DNA of 64,000 nt from Onthophagus taurus (Eukaryota; Arthropoda; Insecta; Coleoptera; Scarabaeidae). The stretch is from the NCBI RefSeq assembly GCF_036711975.1, contig NC_091973.1, positions 18,352,001-18,416,000 on the forward strand, written 5' to 3'. Below, piece after piece: positions 33,396-44,558 of this stretch. The notes below the pieces were generated by a model that saw nothing but the letters and a program-made list of their open reading frames with translations, made no database searches and had not been told where the DNA came from. Positions within the stretch are counted from its first letter, which is position 1. The number at the start of each line of letters is the position of its first letter. Made by a program: the position numbers and the translations under genes.

Positions 33396-34200
33396 GTTTT
33401 AATAAACTTAACTCCGGCCTCAGTCAATCCGTTAAAATGGGGTCCACCTGGTGGATTAAATTTCCAATGGATACCCAAGATAGTTTCAGTAACATCTGCC
33501 AGTTCTCGAAGTTTGTGGCTAGCATCAATAAAGTTAGTTCCCTGATCGGAGAACAACTTGGAACAGTGTCCTCGACGGAAAAGAAACCATCGGAGGGCAG
33601 CAATGAATGCAGCTGTAGATAAGTCTGAAACCTATGTGAATGGCTTTAGTAGTTGCACAAACAAAAACGCATATATAGCATTTTACAGACCGAGATCCTC
33701 GAGCTCTTGTCATGGTGGTGAAAATTGGACCAGCGAAGTCTACTCTAACTTTGGAAAGTCAGCCCTAAATGATGCATATGATCTGGGTTTGACACGGAAG
33801 CATTGGATAAATCTTGATAAGACGTGGTAAATGGCACTTTGTGGAGACAAAATCCACTACTGTTGCGCCAATATTGCTGATAACGTACGAAGTCCAGGAT
33901 GCAAAAATTCACGGTGACTTTCTTCAATTTATAAGATGAGTTAAACGCTACACTTTTGGTAGTAACACTTGATGTTTTTGATGAAATGGTGCATCCGCAC
34001 TATGTAACCGGCCACTCACCCTGAGCAACCCATCTCGATCTAGGAAGGGAGCGAACTTACGGATTGGTTTTGGTAGTAATTGGTTTTTGGTGAAAAAGCA
34101 AAGGATTTCAGAAAAACTTTTGTAATTCGACAGAAGAATAAAATCGTTTTTCTTCTGGGTTCTTTGCATGAGGCGAAGGACATAAGATATGATTCGTCAA
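33396..34200 (-). pseudogene. pol: BEL-1 pol, pre-integrase and integrase core
   Basis: The minus strand reads, from 34169 downward: FAPFLDRDGLLRVSGRLHSA (the BEL pre-integrase block), degraded zinc-finger and core region (33947-33557, several stops), FRRGHCSKLFSDQGTNF (a catalytic Asp), HWKFNPPGGPHFNGLTEAGV (the catalytic Glu region) and KFIKT, where LINE-C interrupts. RT, RNase H and gag are absent; the element is truncated at about 34200 against a piggyBac fragment. Confidence 0.82.
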
Positions 34201-34209
34201 CGCATTCAT

Positions 34210-34531
34210 AATAAATAAAAGTAATAATCCTGATGGCGAACTTTCAAAAAGCAGGCGACTGTTTTTGGAGCAGCTGGGCAAGAAATTAGTTTTAGAAAAT
34301 ATGAAAATACGAGCTAATAAACTTAACCTAACGCGGAACGTAAGAGGACCTGCGATTCAACTATCAGGACTCCCAACTTCACAAGAATCTCGAACGGTTT
34401 CGACTGGTCGACAAAGGTGTAAATACTGCAACGACCGAAAATCGAAATATTCTTACATGTTTTGTGGTACTTGCATCTGTTTGGAGCATTCAAATCCATG
34501 CTGCACCGACTGCGCAGAGAATTTTGTTTAA
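34210..34531 (+). pseudogene. piggyBac-type transposase C-terminus
   Basis: The frame encodes SRRLFLEQLGKKLVLENMKI and then a cysteine-rich tail, CKYCNDRKSKYSYMFCGTC followed by ICLEHSNPCCTDC. This is the C-terminal zinc-binding module of piggyBac transposases. The catalytic DDD core is absent. A TTAA-abutting inverted-repeat end lies downstream at 34865-34894, so this is the 3' end of a piggyBac element. Confidence 0.8.
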
Positions 34532-34864
34532 GATGTTTGACCATCTACATTTTATGCATAGACTGTATATATATAAAAATTCATTTTTTTTTGTGTTTAT
34601 TGAAGATTTTAGTTTGCGTTTAGGAAAAAATTTTTCTTATATTGTTTTAAAATTTTTTTTATTTACACTTTTTGTGTAAACTACGTTAAATGTAACATTT
34701 ACTCTAATAAATAATATCTTTTTGGGCTATTTTTACTTTCAGGAGTACAAAATAAGAGAGACTAACAGTAGAATACAATAAATTTAATATTTTATTGTGT
34801 TATAGTGGGAGGAATAAGCATCAAACTTTAGTTCTGAGCGACCCAGCCCGTCGAACAGTGTGAT

Positions 34865-34894
34865 TTTTAAACCACCCGTCAACTGGAGGGTTAA
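34865..34894 (+). mobile_element. piggyBac 3' terminus and TTAA site
   Basis: Read on the minus strand it is TTAA, then CCCTCCAGTTGACGGGTGGT, the CCC(T)-type end adjoining a TTAA target that typifies piggyBac elements. It lies 334 bp after the transposase stop. Confidence 0.65.
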
Positions 34895-36260
34895 TAAGAG
34901 ACGTACAGTAATTTTTCGTTCTTTGTTTTATTTTGTATGTAGATTTAATTTACGGTAATAATTCGAGGTACTTGACGATTTCGGATATCTAGATTAATGT
35001 TATTGGAGAAATTAACTTAATAAACAATTTTTAAATTTTTTTAACAAATTTCTGATATAAGGGTACAAAGATTTTACGTCATCGAAAAGAAAAAAAAATC
35101 TCTATCAAATGAGCCTAACGAAAGGGTACATTGCTACTTTAAAAAATTCAAGCGTTATTCATTTACTCATTTGTTTTATGAAATAAAAACAATTGAATGC
35201 TCTTTTATTGTGGCAAACTTATTATGGTTACTAAACTACGTAAGTATATTCAATTGGCTATTCTTTCTTAATTTGACCGGTATCCCCACTCTCTTGTGTG
35301 ACGTCACGCCGGTCTGAGATGCGTGCCTATGATAATTCGAAATATTTACAGAATATAGAAAAACAATTTAAGTATAAAAAATTAAAAAGTTTAAACATCA
35401 AAATGTTTATTTCAACAAAATTATAGTATTATTCATCTTCTTGTGATACGTATTAATCAGTTTCACTACTAAATTGATTCACGACCTGCATGACGTGTCG
35501 CGTCACTCCCTTCCATAACCAACAAGTAGTGGATTGGCCGAGTAGAAAAACATTGTGTTCTACGTCGTGGACAAATATACTCTCCACTCTCCATAAAATA
35601 ATATATAAATAAAATCATAAATATCCCCATAACATCTCGCCATTTTATACTGTGATGTGATAAGAATACCAAGAATAGATCTAACTTTTATACTCAATCC
35701 ATCAATCTATAGTGATTGTGAGTACACTACTTAAAATCTTAGTCTAATTTAATGTATGAATTTTTATAGAAAATTTAACCTTACTTTCAGGGACATCTTC
35801 TAACTTTGCTGTTGTATAAAGGTAAGTTTTTATTTATTTTTTTTATTATCCATAATTAATTAACAAACTAATTTTTATTTTGGTTTCAAAGAAAGTCATT
35901 TTTAAAAAAGGATTGATTTTATTCGAGGAACGGAATTGCAGGTCGTGTCGCTAGAAATTATAAATTTAAATTTAATTTTAATATGATTTTACGGTCCTTT
36001 CATACTTATTTTGAAACTGCTTAGTAAGCAGTTAATAGAACCAAAAAGGAAACCTTTAACGTGCATGAACATGTTAACACGAGGGTTCTCCCGACGGTGC
36101 CTATGATGTCAGAAGCGCCAATCCTCCAATTCTACAGGTTTTTTCAATAGATATGTTGCAATATATACATATTCCGAAAATGATATATTTACGCGTGTGA
36201 AGTTGGCCATAGATTACAGCCATAGATTTTAAACTGAAGAAAATGCGTGATCGGTGTATT
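34895..36260. other. No protein gene; possible promoter and micro-exon
   Basis: There is a palindromic CRE-like TGACGTCA at 35299-35306. A 31-nt interval at 35791-35821 is framed by TTACTTTCAG| and |GTAAGT, so it could be an untranslated micro-exon. No ORF continues it. Confidence 0.35.
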
Positions 36261-36500
36261 TAATCGATCTAATTTCAACGGCATCGTATTCCTGGTGGCC
36301 TCTTGCTTCACATTCGAAAAGAAAATTTTCCTAACCATTGCTTACATTCCGGGAAAACCATTTTTCTTGAAACAATCGCAAATTTTGGCCTGTTCGGGTG
36401 ACTAATCGATCTAATTTTAACGGAATCGTATTCCTGGTCACCTCTTGCTTCAGATCCTAAAAGAAAATTTTCCTAACCATTTCTTATATTCCGGGAAAAG
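36261..36500. repeat. Tandem duplication, 142-bp offset
   Basis: TAATCGATCTAATTTCAACG through ATTCCGGGAAAA (36261-36358) recurs at 36403-36500 with about 10 differences. No coding sense was found. Confidence 0.75.
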
Positions 36501-37151
36501 ATAATTTGAGATAATTTGACTTAACAGGATAAAAGAAAATATCGCACTATTTTGTTGTATAATTAAAAGGTATCCGAACAGAGTGCGAGAAGTTAGCCCC
36601 CCATTTTTTCATTTCTACATTTTTTATTGATGTTCTAGATTGTTCTAGAGTTGTTCTACATTGTTCCAAAGCAGCAAATAGAAAAAAAAAATGAAAACTC
36701 GGCGAGAAAAACCGAAAACCGGGTTTTTTGACTAGCTCCCTATTTTTGGAAAAATTTGATTTTCTTAGTTGTTCTGGGTTGTTCTAGATCTAGTTGTTGT
36801 TCTAGAAAATCAAAATGATGGGATACAGCATTACGAAGTTATAACTAAAAATAGGTTTGGCTACCAAAATGTCTAGTTGATTGCTGTGACCATAGTTTTT
36901 CTATTTTCAATTCCATATTACAAATATATACTTATTATACCTAAAGCAATCTGGAACAGCTATTATTTTCACTAGAACAACTCTATATAGGACACTTTAC
37001 TCTTTGACAATTAAAGTTTTTGGATGTTTCAGTCAGTAATTCTTGCGTCAGCAGTTTTAAATTACATAATAACAATTAAAAAACATATAACGATCTAAAA
37101 TAACCCAAACCTTGCCTATTCAAATTGTTCTAGGTGTCTAAAACAATGTTA

Positions 37152-38437
37152 CAGCTCTTAGTTAGTTCTAAGTTACACTTAAAAATGTAAATTAATAAAG
37201 CAAAACAAATTGGAAACGACTCTCATAGTATCGATGACAGTCGGGTTTTCTGTGGATTGGTGAGGTTTAATACCGTGTATGCTCTCCACCAGCACGAATC
37301 ACTTCCTCACACCTGCGTGGCATGCTTCGCACTAGTCTGCGAAGAGATTCTTGAGGTATGCTTTCCCATTCCTCAGGGCTTGTGACAGTTCCTGTATGGT
37401 TAGTGGTGGATTAGGTCGCTGTGCGAACACGTCGGTCAAGCTGATCCCACATGTGTTCAATAGGATTCAGTTCAAGACTTAACGCCGGCCATTCTATGAA
37501 CTGAATTCCACGTTCTTGCAAAAAATTTCTGGTGATACCGGCAGTATATGTGGCTTTGCACTGTCCTGCAATAGGATTAAATTTTGATCGACCCCATATG
37601 AAGCAGGCACCACATGGTCCTCCAAGATGTTTTCGATGTAATTCATGACATTTAGTCTACCAGGAACAACAACAAGATCAGTTCTGTTGTCTATACTGAT
37701 TCCAGCCCAAACCATAACAGATCCCCGACCAAATGTATCCACTTCCTGTATAGTAGCGGCTGCGTAGCGTTCACCAGTACGTCTATATACACGTACTCGA
37801 CCGTCGCAACGAGTTAAACGAAATATGGACTCGTCTGTAAACAGTACAGGCATCCAGTGACGAAGTTGCCAATCTCTATGATCCAGAGCAAACCTCATTC
37901 GCGCTGCTTTGTGATGCTGCGTGAGGCGTGGTTCGCGGACATGTCTTCTAGGTTTCAAATTCGCTTCTTTTAATCTGTTTCTAACAGTTTGATCAGAAAT
38001 TTCTATTCCATGTGCTAGTCTTAGGTCGTTTAGGAGGTCTCGTGCTGTGGCAGCACGCGTACGTAGACAGGAAAAGACAAAAAATCGGTCTTGATTTTGA
38101 GTAGTTTTTCGATTTCGACCTTGTCCAGCTCTTCTAACATGTTGGCCAGTCTTCCGAAACCGATTCCATAAACGCTGAATAACAGAAGGGGAAACTCGAA
38201 GATCCCTGCTAACATGTCGAATAGTGGCCATGCTGAATAAGGGCGACAGCACGAGCAACTTGCACTTCACTAAGATGCCTCATGACGCTTCTAATCAACG
38301 AAAATTGACAACTGAATTCATTTGTCATCTTTAGTAGGCTTTCATTCGCGGATTCAAAGCATACTTGACATTTTTCCACTTTGTTTTGCGTTATTAATTT
38401 ACATTTTTATGTGTAACTTAGAAGTAACCAAGAGTTG
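37152..38437 (-). mobile_element. Tc1-like transposon at the foldback centre
   Basis: TIRs of about 60 bp (37152-37214 and 38376-38437) begin CAGCTCTTAGTTAGTTCTAA and CAACTCTTGGTTACTTCTAA, flanked by TA on both sides. The length of 1,286 bp is normal for Tc1. The flanks outside the TAs, AAAACAATGT and ACATTGTTTT, are complementary to each other, so the target TA was the centre of the foldback palindrome. Confidence 0.8.
37276..38283 (-). pseudogene. Tc1-family (DD34E) transposase, frameshifted
   Basis: A paired-like HTH starts at the ATG at 38281-38283 (MRHLSEVQVARAVALIQHGH). A frameshift near 38225 leads into RHVSRDLRVSPSVIQRLWNR and GQGRNRKTT. The catalytic part has LFTDESIF (first Asp), SVMVWAGIS, and LLQDSAKPH (second Asp; the usual Asn-Ala after it is Ser-Ala). 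A second frameshift near 37530 precedes the LNPIEHMWDQL block with the Glu, and another precedes the C-terminal SMPRRCEEVIRAGGEHTRY. Three frame breaks make it inactive. Confidence 0.88.
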
Positions 38438-39364
38438 TAACATTGTTTTTGTAATTTTCTTTAGTTAAATATATGCCGTTGAAGTAAACCAAATTTGATT
38501 TGTCTAGAATTATTATTTAAAAAATTACAGATTTCCAAAAGTGTTCCCTTAAGTTTTTTTGAGCAGGATATATAAATATATATATAGTATATATAAATAT
38601 ATTTCTGTGTGGGTGGGACACAGAGATATTTAGTTTTTAATACATAATGTATAATACAAAGTGTATTTTTGTTTGCTGATCGAATAGTTGGATTGTTCAT
38701 TTGTTGATTTATTATTTTTTTTGTTAGGTCTGCATTTTGCTGTATTTTTAAGAACATATGATTTTATAAAATTAATGTCCGTGTAACCAGAAAAACCTTT
38801 TTTCCCTAGTTTAAACGTAAAACACATCTAGAACAATTTGAATCAGCAAAGTTGGAGTTATTTTAGTTTGTTCTATGAGTTTGAATCCTTATTGTGTAAT
38901 TTAAAACCACTGATGCAAGAATTACTGACAAACTTCCAACAACTTTTTCAAACAGTAAAGTGTCCTTTATAGAGTTGTTCTAGTGAAAATAATAGCTGTT
39001 CCAGATTGCTTTAGGTATAATAAGTATATATTTGTAATATGGAATTGAAAATAGAAAAACTATGGTCACAGCAATCAACTAGACATTTTGGCAGCCAAAC
39101 CTATTTTCAGTTATAACTTCGTAATGATGTATCCCATAATTTTGATTTTCTAGAACAATAACTAGAACAACTCAGAACAACAAAGAAAATTTTATTTTTC
39201 CAAAAATGGGGGGCTGTCAAAAAACCCGTTTTTTCGGTTTTTCTCGCCGAGTTTTTATTTTTTCTATTTGCCGCTTTGGAACAATGTAGAACAACTCTAG
39301 AACAACAATGAAAAATTTAAAAATTAAAAGATTGTGGGCTAACTTCCCGCACTCATCCGAACAC

Positions 39365-39480
39365 CGAAAAAAAAATGCGGATACCGGATACTTTTAGATT
39401 TAGTCACGGATACTGGATACAAAATTTGAAAAGTATTCGGATACAGAGTATCGGATACTCAAAAAGTATCCGAGCTCTGC
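39365..39480. repeat. GGATAC-rich degenerate repeat
   Basis: About eight GGATAC or GTATCC words lie in 110 bp, for example GCGGATACCGGATAC and GAGTATCGGATACTC, directly outside the foldback target duplication. It is a degenerate tandem satellite scrap. Confidence 0.6.
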
Positions 39481-39639
39481 TGCTTACTCAGATTTTAGAA
39501 GATCTTCATCTACAAGTATGTAGTCAACTACCTGATTAAGGGCCGGTTCAACATTCGGAAGATATACTGGGGATAAGTATTTCTCGGTATAAAACGACAG
39601 TAACGACGGTTCGTTTGATGTTCGTGTCTCTAATTTTCG

Positions 39640-41349
39640 AAACCTTCACAGTGTCTCCGCCATCTTTGTCGTTAGTATACTGCTCAGCGATTTGCCGCCT
39701 TATTTAAAAATTAAATTAAGTAGTAATTTTTTGTACTTGTTACTATTTTGTACTTGATACCTGGACCATATAACTGGCCTTCTAAATGTTGATCCTGTTC
39801 GTGTTTTTCCTTTCTCGCCAATTTGATGGACTGTCAAGCTGTTTTTACTCTGGAAGCTTGCGATCGTTCTGCCGATTCTATTCGTCGTTCGTCGGTTTCC
39901 ATGCAAAAATTGTAGCAGTTTGATCCAATTACAATGTGTAAGCTTTCCATGATTCTCATAATGCCAGATAAGCCATCATTATATACACATACAGCTATGT
40001 TACATGCCATATTGAGTACATGTGCCCCACTAGATACTGATTTTGGGGCCAAATTCCAGACGGTTGCATTGAAACTCTCGTTAGTATTTTGTGTTGTGGA
40101 TTTTTATCCTTCGATATTTTATGATATAGAGTTGCCCATATCTCATTTTTCATTTTTTCTGCTGACTCTGTATTTCGGCCAATAGCAAATCCATAGTATA
40201 TGGATAACTCATCGATAAGTTTTCCAGTTAATTTTCCTTTACCTCCCAGACCTTTGACAGATTTTTTTGTGTTTCGAAGACGACTCGCCATTCGCTTTTG
40301 AACGTGATTAATGCATTCCTTTTATGTAACTATGATATCTTCATATGGTTGACCATTGATAATTCCTTTGAATGTTTTAGAACCTCCATCCCCTATATAG
40401 TTCCCATATTTCGCCTGATGCAATGCTTCAGAACGCTGGAATATTTCAATAACTGCATCCACTTTCATTTTGCCAGCGGATCCTATATGATTTGCTTGAC
40501 ATTCTTTATCATGAGTTTGAAACCATTCTGCGTAGTCGTCTGTGTCAATTTTTTGGACCAGTATTCGCATTGTTTACAGTATTTTGATTTGACACATTTA
40601 TCCACAATTTTTCCGGTATACCACCCAAGAAGTGTCACAATCCCGAACAATGAAGAAAACCCACGTTTCCTCCAGGAGCTGTCGCCGGATACAGTTAGTC
40701 CTGTCCCTTGTTTATTTATAATATTTTCAGATTTTTCTGCTTGTGCAGCGTTTTCATGCTATTCTGGCAAACATCTTCACTATGGTTCTCATTCATTTTA
40801 ACTATTCTATCGTAAAAAGAATGAAATATAGGTCGTGGTAGATCCATAAAAGCACAAAACTTCTGTAATCCATGCAAACCCACTCCCAATAATCGCATAG
40901 CAAAAATTACTCTCCGATTTATTTCATATCCAGTTATTTATATACGAACAACTCGGAATGGTGATTTCATCACAATTATCGCAAATGATAACAACTTTAA
41001 ATCCTAGGCCACGGATACCACTTTCAGCAAATTTCACATTCGATTTGCACGTTTTACACTTTACAACTTTATCAGAAATAGCAGATAGGACAGATAGCAA
41101 GTTTAGTATTCGATATCCAAATGTATTATCAACATTTACATCACGCAAACCTTCACTAAGCTTCAACTTCTTAGCAGATGTACTGGTGTTTTTAGTATGC
41201 AAGGGCTCTTCCACAATTCCATTCAACCAAGGTCGCCTGTCACTTATTTTTCGCTTATTAGAAAAACTGGGACCACCGCGCTTTCCCTTTTTTTCTCGGT
41301 TACTTCCAGACTTATTCATGATTACAGATTTTCGTAAACACAAGAACAC
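39640..41349 (-). pseudogene. Mutator-like (MULE) transposase, fragmented
   Basis: The minus strand carries the insect Mutator-like transposase domain in at least five frames. An N-terminal basic region (NKSGSNREKKGKRGGPSF) leads to a cysteine pair block CKTCKSNVKFAESGIRGLGF. Then come MRLLGVGLHGLQKFCAFMDL, GLTVSGDSSWRKRGFSSL (first catalytic Asp, about 40690), KYCKQCEYW, YGNYIGDGGSKTF (second Asp) and KGLGGKGKLTGKLIDELSIY, followed by the C-terminal FNDG-like block and FCMETDERRIESAERS. The C-terminal third is scrambled by frameshifts. The 5' flank ends GGGGTTAGGCC on the minus strand near 41703, which might be the 5' TIR; no 3' partner was found. Confidence 0.85.
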
Positions 41350-41799
41350 TACACTGCACTGACAAGTACAAGAATGAAAAAATGATACGACGTCGGAACA
41401 GTATCGTTATAAGCAGGTATAATTTCTAGGGTATGTTTCTCGGAACATAATACTTGTTTGTTATTAACTATCTTAATTGGTTTTCTGAGTTAGACCAACA
41501 AAATTCCAGGTAAAATTAACAAAGAAAGTCTTTTACTTACTAACTCTGATAGACGACCAGGCGGTCTTGAACTATAATTCAAAAACCGAGTACTTAGAAA
41601 CTTTTCCCGGCCATAATTTTTTGGGACGTCATTTTTTAGGTCATAGGGGACCATTAAAACCCAAAAAAACGATTTTTCGAAAATTCTACAGTGGCCTAAC
41701 CCCATAATGGAATAAAATATTAAAATAAAAGCATTGCATAAAGTGAGAAAAAAATTACCTGAAAAGAATAAGGTTTTTTCTTTGTAAAATGTAATAGTG

Positions 41800-42575
41800 T
41801 ATTAAAAAACTAGTTTCGTAAGGCACGCTTGAAATGCACGATTCAAGTTGAAAAACGAGAGGCTAAGCCATGAGTTTTTTAAGGAATGAGTGCTTTAAGT
41901 CTTACGAAACGTGTTTTTTATGCTATTTTTTGTAATTCGTGGTTTTATCCTTTTTTTTAACAAAAATAAAATAAATTTTTACAATGTAGGGAAATAGGTA
42001 TGCAGCAGTTGGTAACACTGTAACACTTGAAAATAGAAATTTGAATTGACAAGTAGAAACTGTCAAGACATAAAATGTATTCACCTGAAAAAAATGTTTC
42101 ATGTACACCTCCCAAAATAAGAGAAATTGCTCAGTGTTCAATGTCCTCATCATTGTGGACCTTGTATTCGATGCTAAGAACGTGTTTAAACATCCATAGA
42201 CAGAAATTGTCACATTGACAACTAGAAAAATTAATGACCCAATGTCAACAACTTTAACTGGTTCCATAAAATGTTACTAAAATCTCATTACAGCATCGGA
42301 TGCTGTAAGGAGTCTCATTACAGCACTCGTTTGAGTACTGTTAGAGCTTTCGTTACCGTCTCGAATTACAAAATAGTATATTAAAAAACTAGTTTCGTAA
42401 GACACGCTTGAAATGCACGATTCAAGTTGAAAAACGAGTGGCTAAGCCATGAGTTTTTTAAGGAATGAGTGCTTTAAGTCTTACGAAACGTTTTTATGCT
42501 ATTTTTTGTTATTCGTGTTTTTATCCTTTTTTTTTTTAATAAAAATAAAATAAATTTTGACAATGTAGGGAAATA
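41800..42575. repeat. 197-bp direct repeats flanking 382 bp
   Basis: The blocks 41800-41996 and 42379-42575 are the same length and nearly identical (TATTAAAAAACTAGTTTCGT to CAATGTAGGGAAATA). The interior contains a short hairpin around GCATCGGATGC and no ORF of note. It could be a terminal-repeat-in-miniature element or a tandem MITE with one partial unit. Within each block AACTAGTTTCGTAAG is partly inverted as CTTACGAAACG. Confidence 0.7.
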
Positions 42576-42849
42576 AAAGGCATTTTTATTATTTTCATAT
42601 CTTATTTAATACTTTGACTGCTATTGCTTACCAAAACTAATCTTTCTTTACAAAATAATCCTAGAACGAAAATACTTTCAATCTCTAAGTGTTAAAATAG
42701 TATGAATTACGGATCTGCTTCAGCTGCTTTGTTAAATAGAGAAAGACGGTAATATGCTAATATATTCCTGTTGCAGTCACATTGGATAAAAATGGCCGCG
42801 ACCAAAACTCTTAAGTTTTATACGCGCACGCGCAGGAACAAGCGCAATC

Positions 42850-44391
42850 TATATTCTTTTCTTTGTCTATGGTATACCAACATTTTACCTAACATTTTCT
42901 CATTGTACAATTTGGCTAAATTTTCAACATTTTCTGCATACATAGTTATAGGTACTTGCGTTGGTAACATATAATCATGTTCTTGCAATAAATTAATATC
43001 GATTTCCTTATATCGATTGGTATTACATGTTATGATGTTGTATTTAGCGAGGGATGATGGAATGCTTAATATCACTGTTGTGTCTAGTACCTTTGCATTT
43101 CCTCTTTCTAAGTTTGGAATATTGCCATGTAGTAATAGTTTTTTGAAGGAATAATAAAATTCTTGACTGGAAGAATTATTATTCCACCCATTTCTTGTCC
43201 TACCAAAAACACAAAAAGCAATATTAAGCTAGTACACATAGTTACTCAGCGCACCTTATACAACAGAAAAACAATTCCAAATGATCTTGACTACAGTTGT
43301 ATGTCAGCAGGTAATGAATGTTATTTGTTTTTACAAATTCATCATATATGGCAATAATTGAAGTTATTGTTATGAGAATACTAATTGTGGGAGTTTTTTT
43401 CTCGACGTGTGTAAATATTTTCCTGAGCTATCTCTTAATAACAATAGTTCATCTTTAGTACATAACAAATATGGCCTCCAATAAAATTCGTTTCCTTGTC
43501 AAAGGAGTGATTTAAAATTTTTAGCAAATGGGTTAATAGAATTTAATATGTCAGTTGATAGTTGCTTGACTATCATTAAAATAATCCAACATCAAACAGT
43601 TTTTTAAAAATTCCAAAGCTCTAGCAACACTGTTGCTAAACACTTGTGCAGCCAAACTAACCTACAAACATTTTCAAAAATTAGTTAAAAAACATTTTCT
43701 AAATTCTACTGCATATTGTTTACCTTCATTTTTTTATTTTCCCAGTTTATATGGTTTTTTTTTTCAATTTTGCGGATATTTTCAATCCTTCTTGCAATTT
43801 TTGTAGCTTTACAATATAATCCCATCTTACCATTTCTGCCGTCCATTATAACATTTAAAGTTAAGAAATGGTTTCTTAGTAATTTTAGCATATGTGCTGC
43901 ATCAATAGAGCGTAAACGTTTTATTTTCTTGTGGGATGACTAAAATATAGTTTAATATTTTGTAAATCTGACCAGCCACACCCTAACTCCTTAAACATTA
44001 CAAAGTTAGTACTTGTCCATCACAAGTAATTGATTAAACTAGGACGCCTACTTTATTTAATCTTATTAAAGCTTCTTTAACAAGGTTAGCTTTTTCTTGT
44101 TCGTTTAAGGATTTTATAAAAAAGTAGCCTATGGGTAATTTCCATTTTTGTGTGAAGCTAACTGCCATAAAAACTAATGCCTCTGATGCTGGTTCACGGT
44201 CATCATCTTCAATTGCTATTTCAACAAACATTAAAGAACATATGTTTTTAAAGCCTTTTGATTCTTGTTGCTTACTAATAGTATTCAATAAAATTCGCTG
44301 AAAACCAGGTTCGCAATTAACTGCTGTGTACCATTTTCTAATAGCTTTTTTCTTGTTCCGCTAGATGTTCCACTTTCAGATGAATCCAGTT
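42850..44391 (-). pseudogene. P-element (THAP9-like) transposase, decayed
   Basis: The minus strand has the THAP9/P-element order. An exon starts at 44391 after an acceptor (TTTTAACATTTCAG). IRKWYTAVNCEPGFQRILL, ICSLMFVEIA and EALVFMAVSFTQKWKLPIGY (about 44200) follow. Then come MLKLLRNHFLTLNVIMDG (43891), HINWENKKMKVNN, LAAQVFSNSVARALEFLKNC, a YWRPYLLC-like block near 43460, the conserved SQDHLELFF near 43290, and NGWNNNSSSQEFYYSFKKLL near 43190-43130. The stretch between ICSLMF and EIEDDD-type residues is shortened, and many stops and frameshifts are present. The THAP DNA-binding domain is not found upstream. Confidence 0.82.
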
Positions 44392-44558
44392 GCCTGAAAT
44401 GTTAAAAGCATATAATAATTGGAATAAAATTTTGGAAAAAATCAATATTACTAACCGTTTAGCAATTCTCTTTGACTACTACCTCCACTTCTATAATTAA
44501 TTAATGGTTGTATTATAAATGATATACTATATTGCAAACTTTATTCATAGAGTTTATA

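Larger units (their letters stand above)
36581..39354. mobile_element. Foldback element with 9-bp target duplication
   Basis: Arms of about 570 bp (36581-37149; 38440-39354, the latter with a ~370-bp extra insert near 38450-38820) begin GAGTGCGAGAAGTTAGCCC and GAGTGCGGGAAGTTAGCCC. The host repeat ATCCGAACA flanks both ends (36572-36580 and 39355-39363). Nine-base duplications and long arms suit Mutator-like or Foldback-type elements. The arms carry repeated GTTCTAG words. A Tc1 element occupies the exact centre. Confidence 0.85.

Noticed and set aside
36630-36830. Heat-shock elements (TTCTAGAA)
   Set aside because: The words recur symmetrically in both transposon arms with irregular spacing, better explained as element-internal repeats than a host promoter.
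40298-41362. Plus-strand ORFs of 134-167 codons
   Set aside because: They are antisense to the Mutator-like transposase, which carries the recognisable motifs.
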